Assembly: GCF_036227565.1 (NCBI RefSeq)
Contig: NZ_CP109460.1
Coordinates: forward strand, 3,472,001 to 3,536,000
Direction: 5' to 3'
Source: Streptomyces sp. NBC_01454
Lineage (GTDB): Bacteria > Actinomycetota > Actinomycetes > Streptomycetales > Streptomycetaceae
Length of the DNA stretch: 64,000 bases
Positions 15,973-27,441 of this stretch are shown here, piece after piece (within the stretch, counting starts at the first letter, position 1; every line of letters starts with the position of its first letter). Under the pieces are notes generated by a model. The model saw only the letters and a program-made list of their open reading frames with translations, made no database searches and was not told the DNA's origin. A program made the translations under genes and the position numbers.

Positions 15973-17823
15973 TCAGCCCAGCTTGCTCACGTCGCGGACC
16001 GCGCCCTTGTCGGCGCTGGTGGCCATGGCCGCGTAGGCGCGCAGGGCCTGCGAGACCTTGCGTTCGCGGTGCTTGGGGGCGTAGACGCCTTCCAGGGCCA
16101 GCCGGCGGGACTCCAACTCCACGTCGCCGACGAGGAGTTCGATGGTGCGGTTCGGGATGTCGATCTTGATGCGGTCGCCGTCCTCGACGAGGGCGATGGT
16201 GCCGCCGGATGCCGCCTCGGGAGAGGCGTGGCCGATGGACAGGCCGGACGTGCCGCCGGAGAAGCGGCCGTCGGTGACCAGGGCGCAGGCCTTGCCCAGG
16301 CCGCGGCCCTTGAGGAAGGACGTCGGGTAGAGCATCTCCTGCATACCGGGGCCGCCCTTGGGGCCCTCGTAGCGGATGACGACGACGTCGCCCTCCTTGA
16401 TCTGCTTCTTGAGGATCTTGTCGACGGCCTCCTCCTGCGACTCGCAGACCACGGCCGGGCCCTCGAAGGTCCAGATGGACTCGTCGACGCCGGCGGTCTT
16501 CACCACGCAGCCGTCCTCGGCCAGATTGCCCTTGAGGACCGCCAGACCGCCGTCGACGGAGTAGGCGTGCGCCAGGTCGCGGATGCAGCCGCCCTCGGCG
16601 TCGACATCGAGGGTGTCCCAGCGCTCGGACTGGGAGAAGGCGGTCGCCGAGCGCTTGCAGCCGGGGGCCGCGTGCCACAGCTCGACGGCCTCGTCGGACG
16701 GCGAACCGCCGCGCACGTCCCAGGTCTTGAGCCACTCGTCGATGGAGGAACTGTGCACGGTGTGCACGTCCTCGTTGAGCATCCCGGCGCGGTAGAGCTC
16801 GCCGAGGATGGCGGGGATGCCGCCGGCCCGGTGCACGTCCTCCATGTAGTACGTGCCGCCCGGCGCGACGTTCGGCGCGACCTTCGCCAGGCAGGGCACC
16901 CGGCGCGAGACCGCGTTGATGTCGTCCAGGTCGAAGCTGAGGCCGGCTTCCTGGGCCGCGGCGAGCAGATGCAGGATCGTGTTCGTCGAGCCGCCCATGG
17001 CGATGTCCAGGGCCATGGCGTTCTCGAAGGAGGCGCGGGTGCCGATGTTGCGCGGCAGGACGGTGTGGTCGTCCTGCTCGTAGTGGCGCTTGGTGATCTC
17101 GACGACGGTCCGGCCGGCGTTCTCGTACAGCGCCCTGCGGGCGGTGTGGGTGGCGAGCACGGAGCCGTTGCCGGGCAGCGAGAGGCCGATCGCCTCGGTC
17201 AGGCAGTTCATCGAGTTGGCGGTGAACATGCCGGAACAGGAGCCGCAGGTCGGGCAGGCGTTCTCCTCGATGCGGAGGATGTCCTCGTCCGAGATCTTGT
17301 CGTTGACGGCGTCCGAGATCGCGTCGACCAGGTCGAGGGTGCGGACGGTGCCGTCGACCAGCGTCGCCTTGCCGGACTCCATCGGGCCGCCGGAGACGAA
17401 GACGGTCGGGATGTTGAGCCGCATCGCGGCCATCAGCATGCCCGGGGTGATCTTGTCGCAGTTGGAGATGCAGATCAGCGCGTCCGCGCAGTGCGCCTCG
17501 ACCATGTACTCGACGGAGTCGGCGATCAGGTCGCGCGAGGGCAGGCTGTAGAGCATGCCGCCGTGGCCCATGGCGATGCCGTCGTCGACCGCGATGGTGT
17601 TGAACTCGCGCGCGATGCCGCCCGCCGCGTGGATCGCCTCGGAGACGATCCGGCCGACCGGCTGGAGGTGGGTGTGGCCGGGCACGAACTCGGTGAAGCT
17701 GTTGGCGACCGCGACGATCGGCTTGCCGAAGTCCTCGCGCGCTACCCCGGATGCCTGCATAAGGGCTCGGGCGCCGGCCATGTTGCGGCCATGGGTAACG
17801 GTGCGGGACCTCAGCTCGGGCAC
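15973..17823 (-). CDS. ilvD: Dihydroxy-acid dehydratase
   Basis: Converts 2,3-dihydroxy-isovalerate and 2,3-dihydroxy-3-methylvalerate to the 2-keto acids of valine and isoleucine synthesis, using an Fe-S cluster and Mg2+ in the cytoplasm. The family blocks are complete: [60 protein letters not shown] (cluster Cys region), SNCDKI and the C-terminal [16 protein letters not shown]. Length 616 aa is normal. GTG 17823 (MPELRSR) is preferred over GTG 17832 because GGAG lies 8 nt upstream of it. The gene is alone on its transcript, with a TATATAT -10-like sequence about 80-90 bp upstream. Confidence 0.97.
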   Translation of the reverse strand: MPELRSRTVTHGRNMAGARALMQASGVAREDFGKPIVAVANSFTEFVPGHTHLQPVGRIVSEAIHAAGGIAREFNTIAVDDGIAMGHGGMLYSLPSRDLIADSVEYMVEAHCADALICISNCDKITPGMLMAAMRLNIPTVFVSGGPMESGKATLVDGTVRTLDLVDAISDAVNDKISDEDILRIEENACPTCGSCSGMFTANSMNCLTEAIGLSLPGNGSVLATHTARRALYENAGRTVVEITKRHYEQDDHTVLPRNIGTRASFENAMALDIAMGGSTNTILHLLAAAQEAGLSFDLDDINAVSRRVPCLAKVAPNVAPGGTYYMEDVHRAGGIPAILGELYRAGMLNEDVHTVHSSSIDEWLKTWDVRGGSPSDEAVELWHAAPGCKRSATAFSQSERWDTLDVDAEGGCIRDLAHAYSVDGGLAVLKGNLAEDGCVVKTAGVDESIWTFEGPAVVCESQEEAVDKILKKQIKEGDVVVIRYEGPKGGPGMQEMLYPTSFLKGRGLGKACALVTDGRFSGGTSGLSIGHASPEAASGGTIALVEDGDRIKIDIPNRTIELLVGDVELESRRLALEGVYAPKHRERKVSQALRAYAAMATSADKGAVRDVSKLG

Positions 17824-18093
17824 GATGGTCACTCCCTCGGGATTACGTCCGTATGACCGCCTGCGCCGGTACTGACCCGTGCCACGTACCGGGTGGCGTC
17901 ATATATAGGCTCCAGTCGAGGTTACGCCCCTGATCCAAGATCTGGACAGCCACTCCGGGATGTGAGACGGCTGCCCGGAGTGCGGACACCGGGGCGGCGG
18001 GCGTTCGCGCAGGTCACGGGCGTACCGGAGGCCGCGGACCGGCGCGCGCGGGGCTTGTCAGGGCAGGGTCAGAACGCGGGCGTCAAGGCTGGA

Positions 18094-18753
18094 TCACGAC
18101 TGCGTCAGGTACCGCTGGAGGGCGGGGGCGACCATCGCGATGATCTCCTCCGTGTCCGCGGAGGCGACCGGGTCCATCTTGATCACATAGCGCAGCATCG
18201 CGATCCCGATGAGGTGACCGGCGGCCAGCTGCGCCCGGAACTCCGGGTCGGGCACGTCGAGTTCGCCGGCCACCCGCTGGAGCATCCGGCGTTCGATCAG
18301 CCCGCGCAGCACGGCCGCCGCGGTGTCGTTGGTCAGCGCGGAACGCATGATCGCCAGCAGCGGCTGCCGGCTGACCGGGTTCTCCCAGATGCCGAACATG
18401 AAGCGGGCCATCCGCTCACCCACGTCCGCACCGCCGCCCGCGAGGGCGTCGGGCATGGTCAGCGCGGGGGCGAAGGTCAGCTCGATGGCGGCCGCGAAGA
18501 CCTGTTCCTTGGTGCCGAAGTAGTGGTGCACCAGCGCGGAGTCCACCTCGGCCGCCTTGGCGATCCGGCGCATCGAGGTCTTGTCGTAGCCGCGCTCGGC
18601 GAACTCCGTACGGGCCGCGGCCAGGATCCGTTCCCGGGCGCCGGGACCGGCCTCGGCGGCGGCCCGGGCGGGACGGCCCCGGCGGCGGGCCGGCGGAGGC
18701 GGCGTACCGGGCTCCGGGGACGCGTCGTCCGGCCCGTCGGCGCCGCCGCTCAC
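18094..18753 (-). CDS. TetR-family transcriptional regulator
   Basis: The Pro/Arg-rich N-terminal tail ([10 protein letters not shown]) is followed by a classical TetR helix-turn-helix: [40 protein letters not shown]. The C-terminal domain is of the TetR_C_7/AcrR-like type common in actinobacteria ([18 protein letters not shown]). GTG 18753 overlaps the stop of the isomerase gene by 4 bp (GTGA), so the two are coupled. The ligand and targets are unknown; it may control its own operon. Confidence 0.87.
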   Translation of the reverse strand: MSGGADGPDDASPEPGTPPPPARRRGRPARAAAEAGPGARERILAAARTEFAERGYDKTSMRRIAKAAEVDSALVHHYFGTKEQVFAAAIELTFAPALTMPDALAGGGADVGERMARFMFGIWENPVSRQPLLAIMRSALTNDTAAAVLRGLIERRMLQRVAGELDVPDPEFRAQLAAGHLIGIAMLRYVIKMDPVASADTEEIIAMVAPALQRYLTQS

Positions 18754-19574
18754 GAGCCCGGGACCCAGGTCGGCGAGGCGAGGTGGAGGCGGGTGAAGGC
18801 CAGCGCCTCGGCCAGGTCCGCCTCGCGTTCGGCGGCGGACATCGCCCGGCGGGTGTTGACCTCGACGACCACATGGCCGTCGAACCCGGTGGCCGCCAGC
18901 CGCTCCAGCACCTGGGCACAGGGCTGGCTGCCGCGGCCCGGCACCAGATGTTCGTCCTTGGCGGAGCCGTTGCCGTCGGCCAGATGCACATGCGCCAGCC
19001 GGTCGCCCATCCGCTGCATCATCTCCACCGCGTCGTTGCGGGCGGTGGCGGTGTGCGAGAGGTCGACCGTGAAGTGCCGGTAGTCGTCGTTGGTGGGGTC
19101 CCAGTCCGGGGCGTACGCCAGCATCTCGCGGTCCCGGTAGCGCCACGGGTACATGTTCTCGACGGCGAACTTCACATCCGTCTCGTGCTCCATCCGCCAC
19201 ACCCCGCGGACGAACTCCCGCGCATAGCTGCGCTGCCAGCGGAACGGCGGGTGCACGACCACCGTCGAGGCACCCAGCTTCTCCGCGGCGCTGCGGGCCC
19301 GCTGGAGCTTGACCCACGGATCGGTGGACCACACCCGCTGGGTGATCAGCAGACACGGTGCGTGCACGGCCAGCACCGGCACGCCGTGGTAGTCCGAGAG
19401 CCGGCGCAGCGCGTCGATGTCCTGGCTGACCGGGTCGGTCCACACCATGACCTCGACGCCGTCGTAGCCGAGGCGTGCGGCGATCTCGAAGGCCGTCGCC
19501 GTCGACTCCGGATACACCGAGGCCGTGGACAGCGCGACCTTCGCATCCGGGATGCGCACCACTGGCTCTGTCAC
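18750..19574 (-). CDS. Sugar phosphate isomerase/epimerase-like TIM barrel
   Basis: A xylose-isomerase-like (AP endonuclease 2 superfamily) barrel of 274 aa. Strands carry potential metal ligands: [45 protein letters not shown] and VVVEVNTR. These are the Glu/His/Asp positions typical of the family. GTG 19574 ([16 protein letters not shown]) is chosen because the residues before it are Arg/Pro-rich and not barrel-like. It is downstream of the Ppx/GppA gene (111-bp gap) and overlaps the TetR gene by 4 bp. The sugar is not evident. Confidence 0.85.
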   Translation of the reverse strand: MTEPVVRIPDAKVALSTASVYPESTATAFEIAARLGYDGVEVMVWTDPVSQDIDALRRLSDYHGVPVLAVHAPCLLITQRVWSTDPWVKLQRARSAAEKLGASTVVVHPPFRWQRSYAREFVRGVWRMEHETDVKFAVENMYPWRYRDREMLAYAPDWDPTNDDYRHFTVDLSHTATARNDAVEMMQRMGDRLAHVHLADGNGSAKDEHLVPGRGSQPCAQVLERLAATGFDGHVVVEVNTRRAMSAAEREADLAEALAFTRLHLASPTWVPGS

Positions 19575-19685
19575 GAGGGACAGCGTACGGGCCGGTGCTG
19601 TGCACGGGGCACGAGGTCCGGACGGCCGTGGCCCGCCGCCGGGGACGTGCGGGCCGCGGCCCCGGGGCGATCCGGAAGACACGCC

Positions 19686-20612
19686 CTACGGCAGGTGGTC
19701 CAGCCGCCGCAGGATGACCCCCTCGCGCAGCGCCCACGGGCAGATCTCCAGCGTCTCGACCCCGAACAGGTCCATCGCCGCCTCGGCCACCAGCGCCCCG
19801 GCCAGCAGCTGCCGCGAGCGCCCGTCGGACACACCGGGCAGCGTGCTGCGTTCCTGCGCGGGCATCGCGGCCAGCCGCGGCACCCACTCCTCCAGCTTCT
19901 TACGGGTGAGTTCCCGCTGGACGTACAGCCCCTCCGCCGAGCGCGCGGCGCCCGCGATCCGGGCCAGCTGCCGGAAGGTCTTGGACGTGCCGACGACACG
20001 GTCGGGTGTGCCGTAGCGGGTGAATTCGCTCACCACCTTGGCGATCTCGGCGCGCACCCGGCGGCGCAGCGTGCGGACGTCCTCGGCGTCCGGCGGATCG
20101 CCGGGCAGATCGCCCGCGGTCAGCCGGCCGGCGCCCAGCGGCAGCGACACCGCCGCGTCCGGGTCCTCGTCGAGGCCATAGGCGATCTCCAGCGAGCCGC
20201 CGCCGATGTCCAGCACCAGCAGCCGGCCCGCGGACCAGCCCAGCCAGCGGCGGGCGGCGAGGAAGGTGAGCCGCGCCTCGTCCTCGCCGGAGAGCACCTG
20301 GAGCTCGACCTCGGTCTCCGCGCCGACCCGGCGCAGCACCTCTTCGCCGTTGGTGGCCTCGCGGACGGCGGAGGTGGCGAACGGCAGCACGCTCTCGACG
20401 CCCTTGTCCTCGGCGACCTGCAGCGCCTCCTGCACGGTGGCCACCAGCCGCTCCACCCCGTCCTCGCTTATCGCGCCGCGCTCGTCGAGGAGTTCGGCAA
20501 GGCGCAGCTCCGCCTTGTGCGAATAGGCGGGCAGCGGGCGCGCGCCCGGGTGTGCGTCCACCACCAGGAGATGGACCGTATTCGAACCCACATCGAGGAC
20601 ACCGAGTCTCAT
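19686..20612 (-). CDS. Ppx/GppA-type exopolyphosphatase
   Basis: A member of the ASKHA fold family that hydrolyses polyphosphate ends or pppGpp. Residues 1-25 hold the phosphate-1 motif ([17 protein letters not shown]) and the middle holds the second phosphate motif [14 protein letters not shown] with [10 protein letters not shown] before it. The length of 308 aa corresponds to the short actinobacterial form, which lacks the C-terminal HD-like domains and is probably exopolyphosphatase-like. ATG 20612 is the only good start. It opens a minus-strand operon with the isomerase and TetR genes and is divergent from the gene at 20688. Confidence 0.9.
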   Translation of the reverse strand: MRLGVLDVGSNTVHLLVVDAHPGARPLPAYSHKAELRLAELLDERGAISEDGVERLVATVQEALQVAEDKGVESVLPFATSAVREATNGEEVLRRVGAETEVELQVLSGEDEARLTFLAARRWLGWSAGRLLVLDIGGGSLEIAYGLDEDPDAAVSLPLGAGRLTAGDLPGDPPDAEDVRTLRRRVRAEIAKVVSEFTRYGTPDRVVGTSKTFRQLARIAGAARSAEGLYVQRELTRKKLEEWVPRLAAMPAQERSTLPGVSDGRSRQLLAGALVAEAAMDLFGVETLEICPWALREGVILRRLDHLP

Positions 20613-20687
20613 ACGGGGAAACCTACTGCGCGCGGCGGACACTCCTGTCGGCGCGGTGCCCGCCGCCGCTCGCCTTACGCTGGAGTC

Positions 20688-21548
20688 GTGGCTAAGACGA
20701 AAAAGGCGAAGCACGAAAAAGCGCTGAAGAAGGAAGATAAGCGGCGCGCTCAGGCGGCCCAGGAGGCGCGGTCCCCGGGCGGGGCCGGGGCCGACGAGGT
20801 CGGCCTCGACTTCGCCCGCGCCTGGGTCACCTTCCCCGACCCGGCCGACGACGAGCAAATCTTCCGCTGCGACCTGACCTGGCTGACCTCCCGCTGGACC
20901 TGCATCTTCGGCAGCGGCTGCCAGGGCATCCAGGCCGGCCGGGCGGACGACGGCTGCTGCACGCTCGGGGCGCACTTCTCGGACGAGGAGGACGAGGAGC
21001 GGGTCGCGCAGCATGTGGCACGGCTCACGCCCGACCTGTGGCAGCACCACGACGTGGGCACCACGACCGGCTGGACCGAGGAGGACGAGGACGGCGACCG
21101 GCAGACCCGGCGCTGGCAGGGCTCCTGCATCTTCCAGAACCGCCCCGGCTTCGCGGCCGGCGCGGGCTGCTCGCTGCACATCCTCGCGCTGCGCGAGGGC
21201 CGCGAGCCCCTGGAGACCAAGCCGGACGTCTGCTGGCAGCTGCCGGTGCGGCGTACCTACGACTGGATCGACCGGCCCGACGACACCCAGATCCTCCAGG
21301 TGACGATCGGGGAGTACGACCGGCGCGGCTGGGGCCCCGGCGGCCACGACCTGCACTGGTGGTGCACGTCGGCGACCTCGGCGCACGGCGCGGGCGACCC
21401 GGTGTACGTCTCGTACAAGCCGGAGCTGACCGAGCTGATGGGCAAGAAGGGCTACGCCAAGCTCGTCGAGCTGTGCGAGGAGCGGCTGGCGGCGACGCTG
21501 CCGATGGCGCCCCATCCGGCGGACCCGGCGCCGCAGCGGCAGGAGTGA
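20688..21548 (+). CDS. Cys- and Trp-rich hypothetical protein
   Basis: A 286-aa protein. A Lys-rich N-terminus ([19 protein letters not shown]) is followed by a domain with many Cys and Trp residues: [61 protein letters not shown] and HWWCTS (quoted in parts). The Cys pattern resembles the streptomycete DUF3109-like proteins, which may bind a metal or Fe-S cluster, but I am not sure of the family. GTG 20688 follows GGAG. It is divergent from the Ppx/GppA gene with a 75-bp shared promoter region. Function unknown. Confidence 0.8.
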   Translation: MAKTKKAKHEKALKKEDKRRAQAAQEARSPGGAGADEVGLDFARAWVTFPDPADDEQIFRCDLTWLTSRWTCIFGSGCQGIQAGRADDGCCTLGAHFSDEEDEERVAQHVARLTPDLWQHHDVGTTTGWTEEDEDGDRQTRRWQGSCIFQNRPGFAAGAGCSLHILALREGREPLETKPDVCWQLPVRRTYDWIDRPDDTQILQVTIGEYDRRGWGPGGHDLHWWCTSATSAHGAGDPVYVSYKPELTELMGKKGYAKLVELCEERLAATLPMAPHPADPAPQRQE

Positions 21549-21555
21549 GCGCGCG

Positions 21556-21587
21556 CCGGGGCCGCCGCGGGATCCGGCGGGCCCCGG
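21556..21587. terminator. Hairpin between convergent genes
   Basis: The arms 21556-21567 and 21575-21587 pair with one bulged base. The position in the 46-bp gap between two converging genes suits a bidirectional terminator. Confidence 0.55.
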
Positions 21588-21594
21588 TGTGCGC

Positions 21595-23382
21595 TCAGCG
21601 GGCGGGGCGGGTGGTGCTGGAGGGCGTGGAGCCCGGTGCGGGCCTGGTCGGCGTGGGTGTCGGCGTCCCGGACGTGGCGGTGGGCGTCGGAGCCGGCGGG
21701 GTCGGCGTGGGTGTCGGTGTCGCGGACGGCCGGGTCGGCCGCGGCCTGGGGTGCGCGGGCGTCGGACGCTGCGGGCCCGGAGCGGGACCGGTCGCGCCGT
21801 AGCCCTCCATCGTGACGGCGGTGTTGCCGGGTTCGATGGCGATCCGGGCCCGCCAGTGGCCCACGGGCTCCCGGTCGTGGTCGATGTAGACCGTGATCGT
21901 GGTGGACTGCCCCGGCCGCAGCGAGCCCGCCGTATGACTCATCTGCAGCCAGGCCGCGCCCGCGGCGGCGTGCCAGCGCACGGGGTGGGCGCCCGAGGCG
22001 CTGAGCGTGATCACCGTGGTGCGGCCGCTCGGCTGCGCGGCGACCGTCAGCCGGCCCGCCGACTCCGGCCGGCCGTCCGGCCCGCCCGTCCGCCCCGGGC
22101 CGGCGCTCGCGCTGATCACCTCGACGGAGACATCGTGCGAGCCGTCGCCGGTGGTGAAGCCGGGTCCGGGCGTCGTCCGGGCGTTGCCGGCGTTCTCGTA
22201 CGGGCGGCCGCCCATCCGCTCCCCGGTGTGGGATTCGCTGGCCGTCACCGCGGGCGAGTCGTCCGCCGCCTCGCCGGTGGCCGGTGTGCTGTGGTACGCC
22301 GCCCACAGGGCCAGTACGGGCGCCGCGACGACGGTGGCGACCACGGTGGTGGTCAGCGCCCGGCTGCGCAGCCGGCGCCGGCGGGCCACCCGGTCCGTCG
22401 GGGGGCCGACGGGGAATCCGCTGCGGTCATAGCGAGGAGAACCGTTTGCCCCACCTGCCCGGCCGCCGCGTCCCGCACCGGGCATCCCCTTCGCCCGGCC
22501 CGACTTGGCGCGCCGGGCCGCCGCCAGCGCACCGAGGACGGCCTCGCGGGGCGCGGGGACCAGTGGCAGCGCGCCCCGGTCCACCGGCGCGGTACCGGGC
22601 CAGGCGCCGGGGGCGGTGGCCCGCTCGGCGGTGCGCCGGCACACCGTGCAGTGGTCGACATGGCGCACCAGCTCCCGGCTGAGCGCCGGGCCCAGCAGCA
22701 CCTGGGTGTCGCCCGCCAGCTGCGCGACCTCACGGCAGCGGCCGGACTCCACGACGGCCAGCGCCGCGCGGGTCCGTTCGACCTCGCAGGACGCGGCGGC
22801 CAGCAGCGCGCGGGTGGCGACCGGGTCGGCCCCGAGCACCGCGGCGACCTCGTCGGCCGAGAGCTGATGGCGCACCGAGAGCTCCAGCGCCTCCCGCTGC
22901 TCGGGGGTGGTGCCGGCGGCCTCCGGCCAGGCCAGCGCGGCGAGTTCACGCTGCCGCAGCTCGGCGTCGCGGGCGGCCTCGGCGTCCGGCGTCGCGGTGT
23001 CGCGCCGCTTGGTGTCCGGATTGCGGCCTCCGGGCCCGGTCCGCTCGGCGAGCCGGCACAGACAGGACCAGCGGGCCAGGGCGTAGAGCCAGGAGCGGTG
23101 CAGCGCGGGGTCGGCGGGGCGCCGGTGGTGGTGCCGGTCGGCGAGCGCGAGCACCTCGCCGAGCACCGCGATCGCCGCGTCGTGTGCGCACAGCACGGAG
23201 AGGCAGTAGGTGAACAGCCCGTCCAGGAAGGGCTCGTAGCCATCGTGGGTGTCCGCGGAGCGCGGCGCGTCCGGGGTGTCCGGGTCGGGCCGCCGGTCGG
23301 ACTGCGGCCGGCTCCGGCGCTGCGCGTCGCCGCGCGACCGGTGTGCGCCGGTGGAGTGCGTGGGGTGCTCGGGCCTGCTCAT
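21595..23382 (-). CDS. Sigma-like / zinc-finger / transmembrane / BACON fusion protein
   Basis: A 595-aa fusion. Residues about 45-215 resemble ECF sigma regions: a region-2-like [38 protein letters not shown], and a region-4-like [20 protein letters not shown]. Residues 241-248 (H-x3-C-x2-C in HVDHCTVC) are the zinc-binding signature of ZAS anti-sigma factors. A basic stretch and one transmembrane helix (about 343-364) lead outside to a BACON-like beta-sandwich (about 400-510, [16 protein letters not shown]) and a long Thr/Pro repeat tail that may span the wall. ATG 23382 or GTG 23385 may start it. It looks like a sigma factor and its anti-sigma factor on one membrane-bound chain; whether it can still bind polymerase is unknown. 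Confidence 0.8.
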   Translation of the reverse strand: MSRPEHPTHSTGAHRSRGDAQRRSRPQSDRRPDPDTPDAPRSADTHDGYEPFLDGLFTYCLSVLCAHDAAIAVLGEVLALADRHHHRRPADPALHRSWLYALARWSCLCRLAERTGPGGRNPDTKRRDTATPDAEAARDAELRQRELAALAWPEAAGTTPEQREALELSVRHQLSADEVAAVLGADPVATRALLAAASCEVERTRAALAVVESGRCREVAQLAGDTQVLLGPALSRELVRHVDHCTVCRRTAERATAPGAWPGTAPVDRGALPLVPAPREAVLGALAAARRAKSGRAKGMPGAGRGGRAGGANGSPRYDRSGFPVGPPTDRVARRRRLRSRALTTTVVATVVAAPVLALWAAYHSTPATGEAADDSPAVTASESHTGERMGGRPYENAGNARTTPGPGFTTGDGSHDVSVEVISASAGPGRTGGPDGRPESAGRLTVAAQPSGRTTVITLSASGAHPVRWHAAAGAAWLQMSHTAGSLRPGQSTTITVYIDHDREPVGHWRARIAIEPGNTAVTMEGYGATGPAPGPQRPTPAHPRPRPTRPSATPTPTPTPPAPTPTATSGTPTPTPTRPAPGSTPSSTTRPAR

Positions 23383-23622
23383 CACCCCGGCGACGGTAGG
23401 CGGATGATGCAGCCAGGCTTGCTCGCGTTGGCCACTTTTAACCCTTACGGGTGACCAGATCCCTCAAAAGAGGACACGAATCAGCCATTCCGCGGCTGGC
23501 GCACTGCGCGCAGACCACTCTCCGGTGCCACCGGCGGCTCCCCGGTCACGGCTGCCCGGCTGCCCGGGTCCTCCCCGCACTCTCGGGAACGCACTGTCGG
23601 ACCCCGCCGTTACGGTGACCCC

Positions 23623-25035
23623 ATGGCAACGCGTAAATCGTCGGGCAAGGAGCGTCCCTCCTACCGCTGCACCGAATGCGGCTGGACCACCGCGAAGTGG
23701 CTCGGCCGCTGCCCCGAGTGCCAGGCATGGGGCACGGTCGAGGAGTTCGGCGGCGCCCCGGCGGTGCGCACGACCGCGCCCGGCCGGGTCACCACGGCCG
23801 CCGTGCCCATCGGCGAGGTCGACGGCCGGCAGGCCACCGCCCGCTCCACGGGCGTGGACGAGCTGGACCGCGTCCTGGGCGGCGGGCTGGTGCCGGGCGC
23901 CGTGGTGCTGCTGGCCGGCGAACCCGGCGTCGGCAAGTCCACCCTGCTGCTGGACGTCGCCGCCAAGGCCGCCTCCGAGGCCCACCGCACGCTGTATGTC
24001 ACGGGCGAGGAGTCCGCGAGCCAGGTGCGGCTGCGCGCCGACCGCATCGGCGCCCTCGACGACCATCTGTATCTGGCGGCCGAAACCGATCTGTCGACGG
24101 TGCTCGGTCATCTGGACACGGTCAAGCCGTCACTGCTGGTCCTGGACTCGGTGCAGACCGTCGCCTCCCCCGAGATCGAGGGGGCGCCCGGCGGCATGGC
24201 CCAGGTCCGCGAGGTGGCCGGCGCCCTGATCCGCGCCTCCAAGGAACGCGGCATGTCCACCCTCCTGGTGGGCCATGTCACCAAGGACGGCGCCATCGCC
24301 GGCCCCCGCCTGCTGGAGCATCTCGTCGATGTCGTCCTGCACTTCGAGGGCGACCGGCACGCCCGGCTGCGCCTGGTCCGCGGCGTCAAGAACCGCTACG
24401 GCACCACCGACGAGGTCGGCTGCTTCGAGCTGCACGACGAAGGGATCACCGGCCTCGCCGACCCCTCGGGCCTGTTCCTGACCCGCCGCGCCGAGCCGGT
24501 GCCCGGCACCTGCCTGACGGTGACGCTGGAGGGCCGCCGCCCGCTGGTCGCCGAGGTCCAGGCACTGACCGTCGACTCCCAGATCCCCTCCCCGCGGCGC
24601 ACGACCTCCGGGCTGGAGACCTCCCGGGTCTCGATGATGCTCGCCGTTCTGGAGCAGCGCGGCCGGATCACCGCCCTGGGCAAGCGCGACATCTACAGCG
24701 CGACGGTGGGCGGGGTGAAGCTGACCGAGCCCGCCGCGGACCTCGCCGTGGCCCTCGCCCTGGCCAGCGCCGCCAGTGACACCCCGCTGCCGAAGAACCT
24801 CGTCGCCATCGGCGAGGTCGGCCTCGCGGGCGAGGTCCGAAGGGTCACCGGCGTCCAGCGCCGGCTGTCCGAGGCGGCCCGGCTCGGCTTCACCCACGCC
24901 CTGGTTCCCAGCGACCCCGGCAAGATCCCCGACGGCATGCGGGTACTGGAGGTGGCCAATGTCGGGGAGGCCCTGAGCGTCCTGCCCAAGCGGGTACGCC
25001 GGGAGGCCCCACAGGAAGAGGGCGCACGCCGGTAG
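23623..25035 (+). CDS. radA: DNA repair protein RadA
   Basis: A RecA-related branch-migration ATPase that processes recombination intermediates. The N-terminal C4 zinc finger is C16-x2-C19...C30-x2-C33. Walker A is GEPGVGKST (99-107), the RadA-specific motif is KNRYGTTDE, and the C-terminal Lon-protease-like domain ends in [18 protein letters not shown]. Its length of 470 aa is normal. ATG 23623 is the start. It is followed by disA at 124 bp in the same direction; the radA-disA order is conserved in many Gram-positives, and RadA is known in Bacillus to inhibit DisA. Confidence 0.97.
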   Translation: MATRKSSGKERPSYRCTECGWTTAKWLGRCPECQAWGTVEEFGGAPAVRTTAPGRVTTAAVPIGEVDGRQATARSTGVDELDRVLGGGLVPGAVVLLAGEPGVGKSTLLLDVAAKAASEAHRTLYVTGEESASQVRLRADRIGALDDHLYLAAETDLSTVLGHLDTVKPSLLVLDSVQTVASPEIEGAPGGMAQVREVAGALIRASKERGMSTLLVGHVTKDGAIAGPRLLEHLVDVVLHFEGDRHARLRLVRGVKNRYGTTDEVGCFELHDEGITGLADPSGLFLTRRAEPVPGTCLTVTLEGRRPLVAEVQALTVDSQIPSPRRTTSGLETSRVSMMLAVLEQRGRITALGKRDIYSATVGGVKLTEPAADLAVALALASAASDTPLPKNLVAIGEVGLAGEVRRVTGVQRRLSEAARLGFTHALVPSDPGKIPDGMRVLEVANVGEALSVLPKRVRREAPQEEGARR

Positions 25036-25159
25036 ACTTTGCCCTGGTCTCGCCCGTCACCGCAGAATTGCCAGTCGGCCGCGTACGCTCCGCTGGTACG
25101 TCAACCACAGCACGGCCGGGCGGCCTGCGGACCGACAGACCTTGCGACGGAGGAGTGCA

Positions 25160-26284
25160 GTGGCAGCCAACGACCGGGCATCGACTCCCGGCAGGGCCGG
25201 TGGCAGTTCCGGCACCGAGAGCCTGATGCGCGCCACGCTGAGCGCCGTCGCGCCCGGCAGGGCCCTGCGCGACGGTCTGGAGCGCATCCTCCGCGGCAAT
25301 ACGGGCGGACTGATCGTGCTGGGCTTCGACAAGACCGTCGAATCCATGTGTACCGGCGGATTCGTGCTGGACGTCGAGTTCACCGCCACGCGGCTGCGTG
25401 AGCTGTGCAAGCTCGACGGTGCGCTGGTCCTCGACAAGGACATCACCAAGATCCTGCGGGCCGGTGTGCAGCTGGTCCCGGACGCCTCCATCCCGACGGA
25501 GGAGACCGGCACCCGTCACCGCACCGCCCAGCGCGTCTCGATCCAGGCCGGTTTCCCGGTCGTCTCGGTCAGCCAGTCGATGCGCCTGATCGCCCTCTAC
25601 GTGGACGGCGAACGCCGCGTCCTGGAGGAATCGGCCGCGATCCTCTCCCGTGCCAACCAGGCGCTGGCCACCCTGGAGCGCTACAAGCTCCGGCTGGACG
25701 AGGTCGCCGGCACCCTCTCCGCCCTGGAGATCGAGGACTTGGTCACGGTCCGCGATGTCTCCGCGGTCGCCCAGCGCCTGGAGATGGTCCGCCGGATCGC
25801 CACCGAGATCGCCGAGTACGTCGTCGAGCTCGGCACCGACGGCCGGCTGCTCGCCCTCCAGCTGGAGGAACTGATCGCCGGCGTGGAGCCGGAGCGGGAG
25901 CTGGTCGTGCGCGACTATGTCCCCGAGCCGACCGCCAAGCGCTCGCGCACGGTCGCCGAGGCGCTCGCCGAGCTGGACGCGCTCAGCCACACCGAGCTGC
26001 TCGAACTCCCCACCGTGGCCCGCGCGCTGGGCTACAGCGGCTCGCCCGAGACGCTGGACTCCGCGGTCTCGCCGCGCGGCTTCCGCCTGCTGGCGAAGGT
26101 GCCCCGGCTGCCCGGCACGGTCATCGAGCGCCTCGTCGACCACTTCGGCGGTCTGCAAAAGCTCCTCGCGGCCAGCGTCGACGACCTCCAGACCGTGGAC
26201 GGCGTCGGCGAGACCCGCGCCCGCTCGGTCCGCGAGGGCCTGTCGCGCCTTGCCGAGTCGTCGATCCTGGAGCGGTACGTCTAG
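25160..26284 (+). CDS. disA: Diadenylate cyclase DisA, DNA integrity scanning protein
   Basis: Makes cyclic di-AMP from two ATP. The cyclase (DAC) domain has DGA (86-88, in [11 protein letters not shown]) and RHR (119-121, in GTRHRTAQR), the two active-site motifs. A coiled linker follows, then a C-terminal helix-hairpin-helix DNA-binding domain ([30 protein letters not shown]). Length 374 aa is typical. GTG 25160 is preceded by GGAGGAG. In Streptomyces DisA is the c-di-AMP source and controls osmotic balance and cell-wall hydrolases. No c-di-AMP riboswitch is evident in the window. Confidence 0.97.
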   Translation: MAANDRASTPGRAGGSSGTESLMRATLSAVAPGRALRDGLERILRGNTGGLIVLGFDKTVESMCTGGFVLDVEFTATRLRELCKLDGALVLDKDITKILRAGVQLVPDASIPTEETGTRHRTAQRVSIQAGFPVVSVSQSMRLIALYVDGERRVLEESAAILSRANQALATLERYKLRLDEVAGTLSALEIEDLVTVRDVSAVAQRLEMVRRIATEIAEYVVELGTDGRLLALQLEELIAGVEPERELVVRDYVPEPTAKRSRTVAEALAELDALSHTELLELPTVARALGYSGSPETLDSAVSPRGFRLLAKVPRLPGTVIERLVDHFGGLQKLLAASVDDLQTVDGVGETRARSVREGLSRLAESSILERYV

Positions 26285-26320
26285 CCTGCGCCGACCCCGG
26301 CCGCCCGGAGCGCGTCGCCG

Positions 26321-27304
26321 CTATCCCAGCACCGCCGCCTCCTTCTCCGGAGCCAGGCCGAGCAGCGGCCGGTCCGCGCGCTGGGGCGCGGTGCCGCCGA
26401 GGGACCGCAGCCAGGCCCAGGTGTCGGCGACCGTTTCGCCGACGGGCCGGCAGCGCAGCCCGGTCGCCAGGGCCCTGGACACGTCGGTGCCGTAGAGCGC
26501 GTCCCGCAGTTGACCGGGCGCCAGCCAGACCGGCAGCTCGGTCCAGGGCTCGATACCGGCGGCGAGGATGTCCTCGGGGGCGGTCCAGCGCAGTTCCGCG
26601 TCCGCGCCGGTGACCCGCGCACAGCTCTCCAACAGCTCGCCCATCGTGGCGTGCCCGGCCTCGCTGACCAGGTTGTACGCCCCGCCGAGCCCGGACTCCA
26701 GGGCGCCGAGGGTCCACTCGGCGAGATCGCGGGCGTCGATGTACTGCAGCGCCAGCTCCCGCGGCCCCGGCGCGAGGACCGGGCCGCCGCGGGCCATCCG
26801 GCCCAGCCACCACGGCAGCCGCCCGAGGTTCTCGTACGGCCCGAGGATCAGTCCCGCGCGGACCAGCAGCGCCCGGTCCCCGAACGCCTCGGTCGCGGCC
26901 AGTTCACCGCCCCGCTTGGCCGTCGCGTAGTCGTCGGACGTCGTGTCGTCGGCGGATCCGGCGACCAGCGGCCCGTCCTCGTCGAGCCCGCACGGGGCCG
27001 GATGGGCGTACACGGAGCGGGTGGAGACATAGGCATAGCGCCCGGTGCGGCCGGCCAGCAGCCGCGCCGTGTCCCGCACCGCCGAGGGGGCTTTGCTCCA
27101 GGTGTCGACGACGGCGTCCCAGCTGCCGTTCTCCAGGGCCGCGAGCCCGGCCGCGGTCGTGCGGTCGCCGTGCAGGGCCGTCACGCCCGCCGGCGGTGCG
27201 TGGTTGCCGCGGTGGAAGACCGTGACCTGCCACCCCCGCGCCACCGCCGCCTCGGTGACCGCCCGGCCGACGAACTCCGTACCGCCCAGCATCAGTAGCT
27301 TCAT
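26321..27304 (-). CDS. NAD(P)-dependent epimerase/dehydratase (extended SDR)
   Basis: The N-terminal nucleotide motif is GGTEFVG (residues 7-13, MKLLMLGGTEFVGRAV), the atypical GxxxxxG of the RNA-binding or isoflavone-reductase-like extended SDRs. A later YATAKRGGE keeps the SDR Tyr-x3-Lys pair. Substrate binding is in the C-terminal half (AGIEPWTELPVWL). The reaction and substrate cannot be named. ATG 27304 is the start. It converges with disA, 36 bp between stops, and stands alone. Confidence 0.87.
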   Translation of the reverse strand: MKLLMLGGTEFVGRAVTEAAVARGWQVTVFHRGNHAPPAGVTALHGDRTTAAGLAALENGSWDAVVDTWSKAPSAVRDTARLLAGRTGRYAYVSTRSVYAHPAPCGLDEDGPLVAGSADDTTSDDYATAKRGGELAATEAFGDRALLVRAGLILGPYENLGRLPWWLGRMARGGPVLAPGPRELALQYIDARDLAEWTLGALESGLGGAYNLVSEAGHATMGELLESCARVTGADAELRWTAPEDILAAGIEPWTELPVWLAPGQLRDALYGTDVSRALATGLRCRPVGETVADTWAWLRSLGGTAPQRADRPLLGLAPEKEAAVLG

Positions 27305-27384
27305 GAGGCGACTGTGCCGGACGCCGGTGGCCGGGGCCAGGGCTGCACGCTCTCGGCGGAATCACTCTGGGCGAAACAAGCGGA

Positions 27385-27419
27385 GGGCGGGCTCCCGGAT
27401 CATTCCGGCGGGCCCGCCC
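27385..27419. terminator. Hairpin after the Gly/Ser-linker membrane protein gene
   Basis: Arms GGGCGGGC (27385-27392) and GCCCGCCC (27412-27419) enclose a second short CCGG stem. It lies 23 bp after the stop of the minus-strand gene at 27442. Confidence 0.5.
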
Positions 27420-27441
27420 GTGCCGGCGACCGTCCGGGCCG

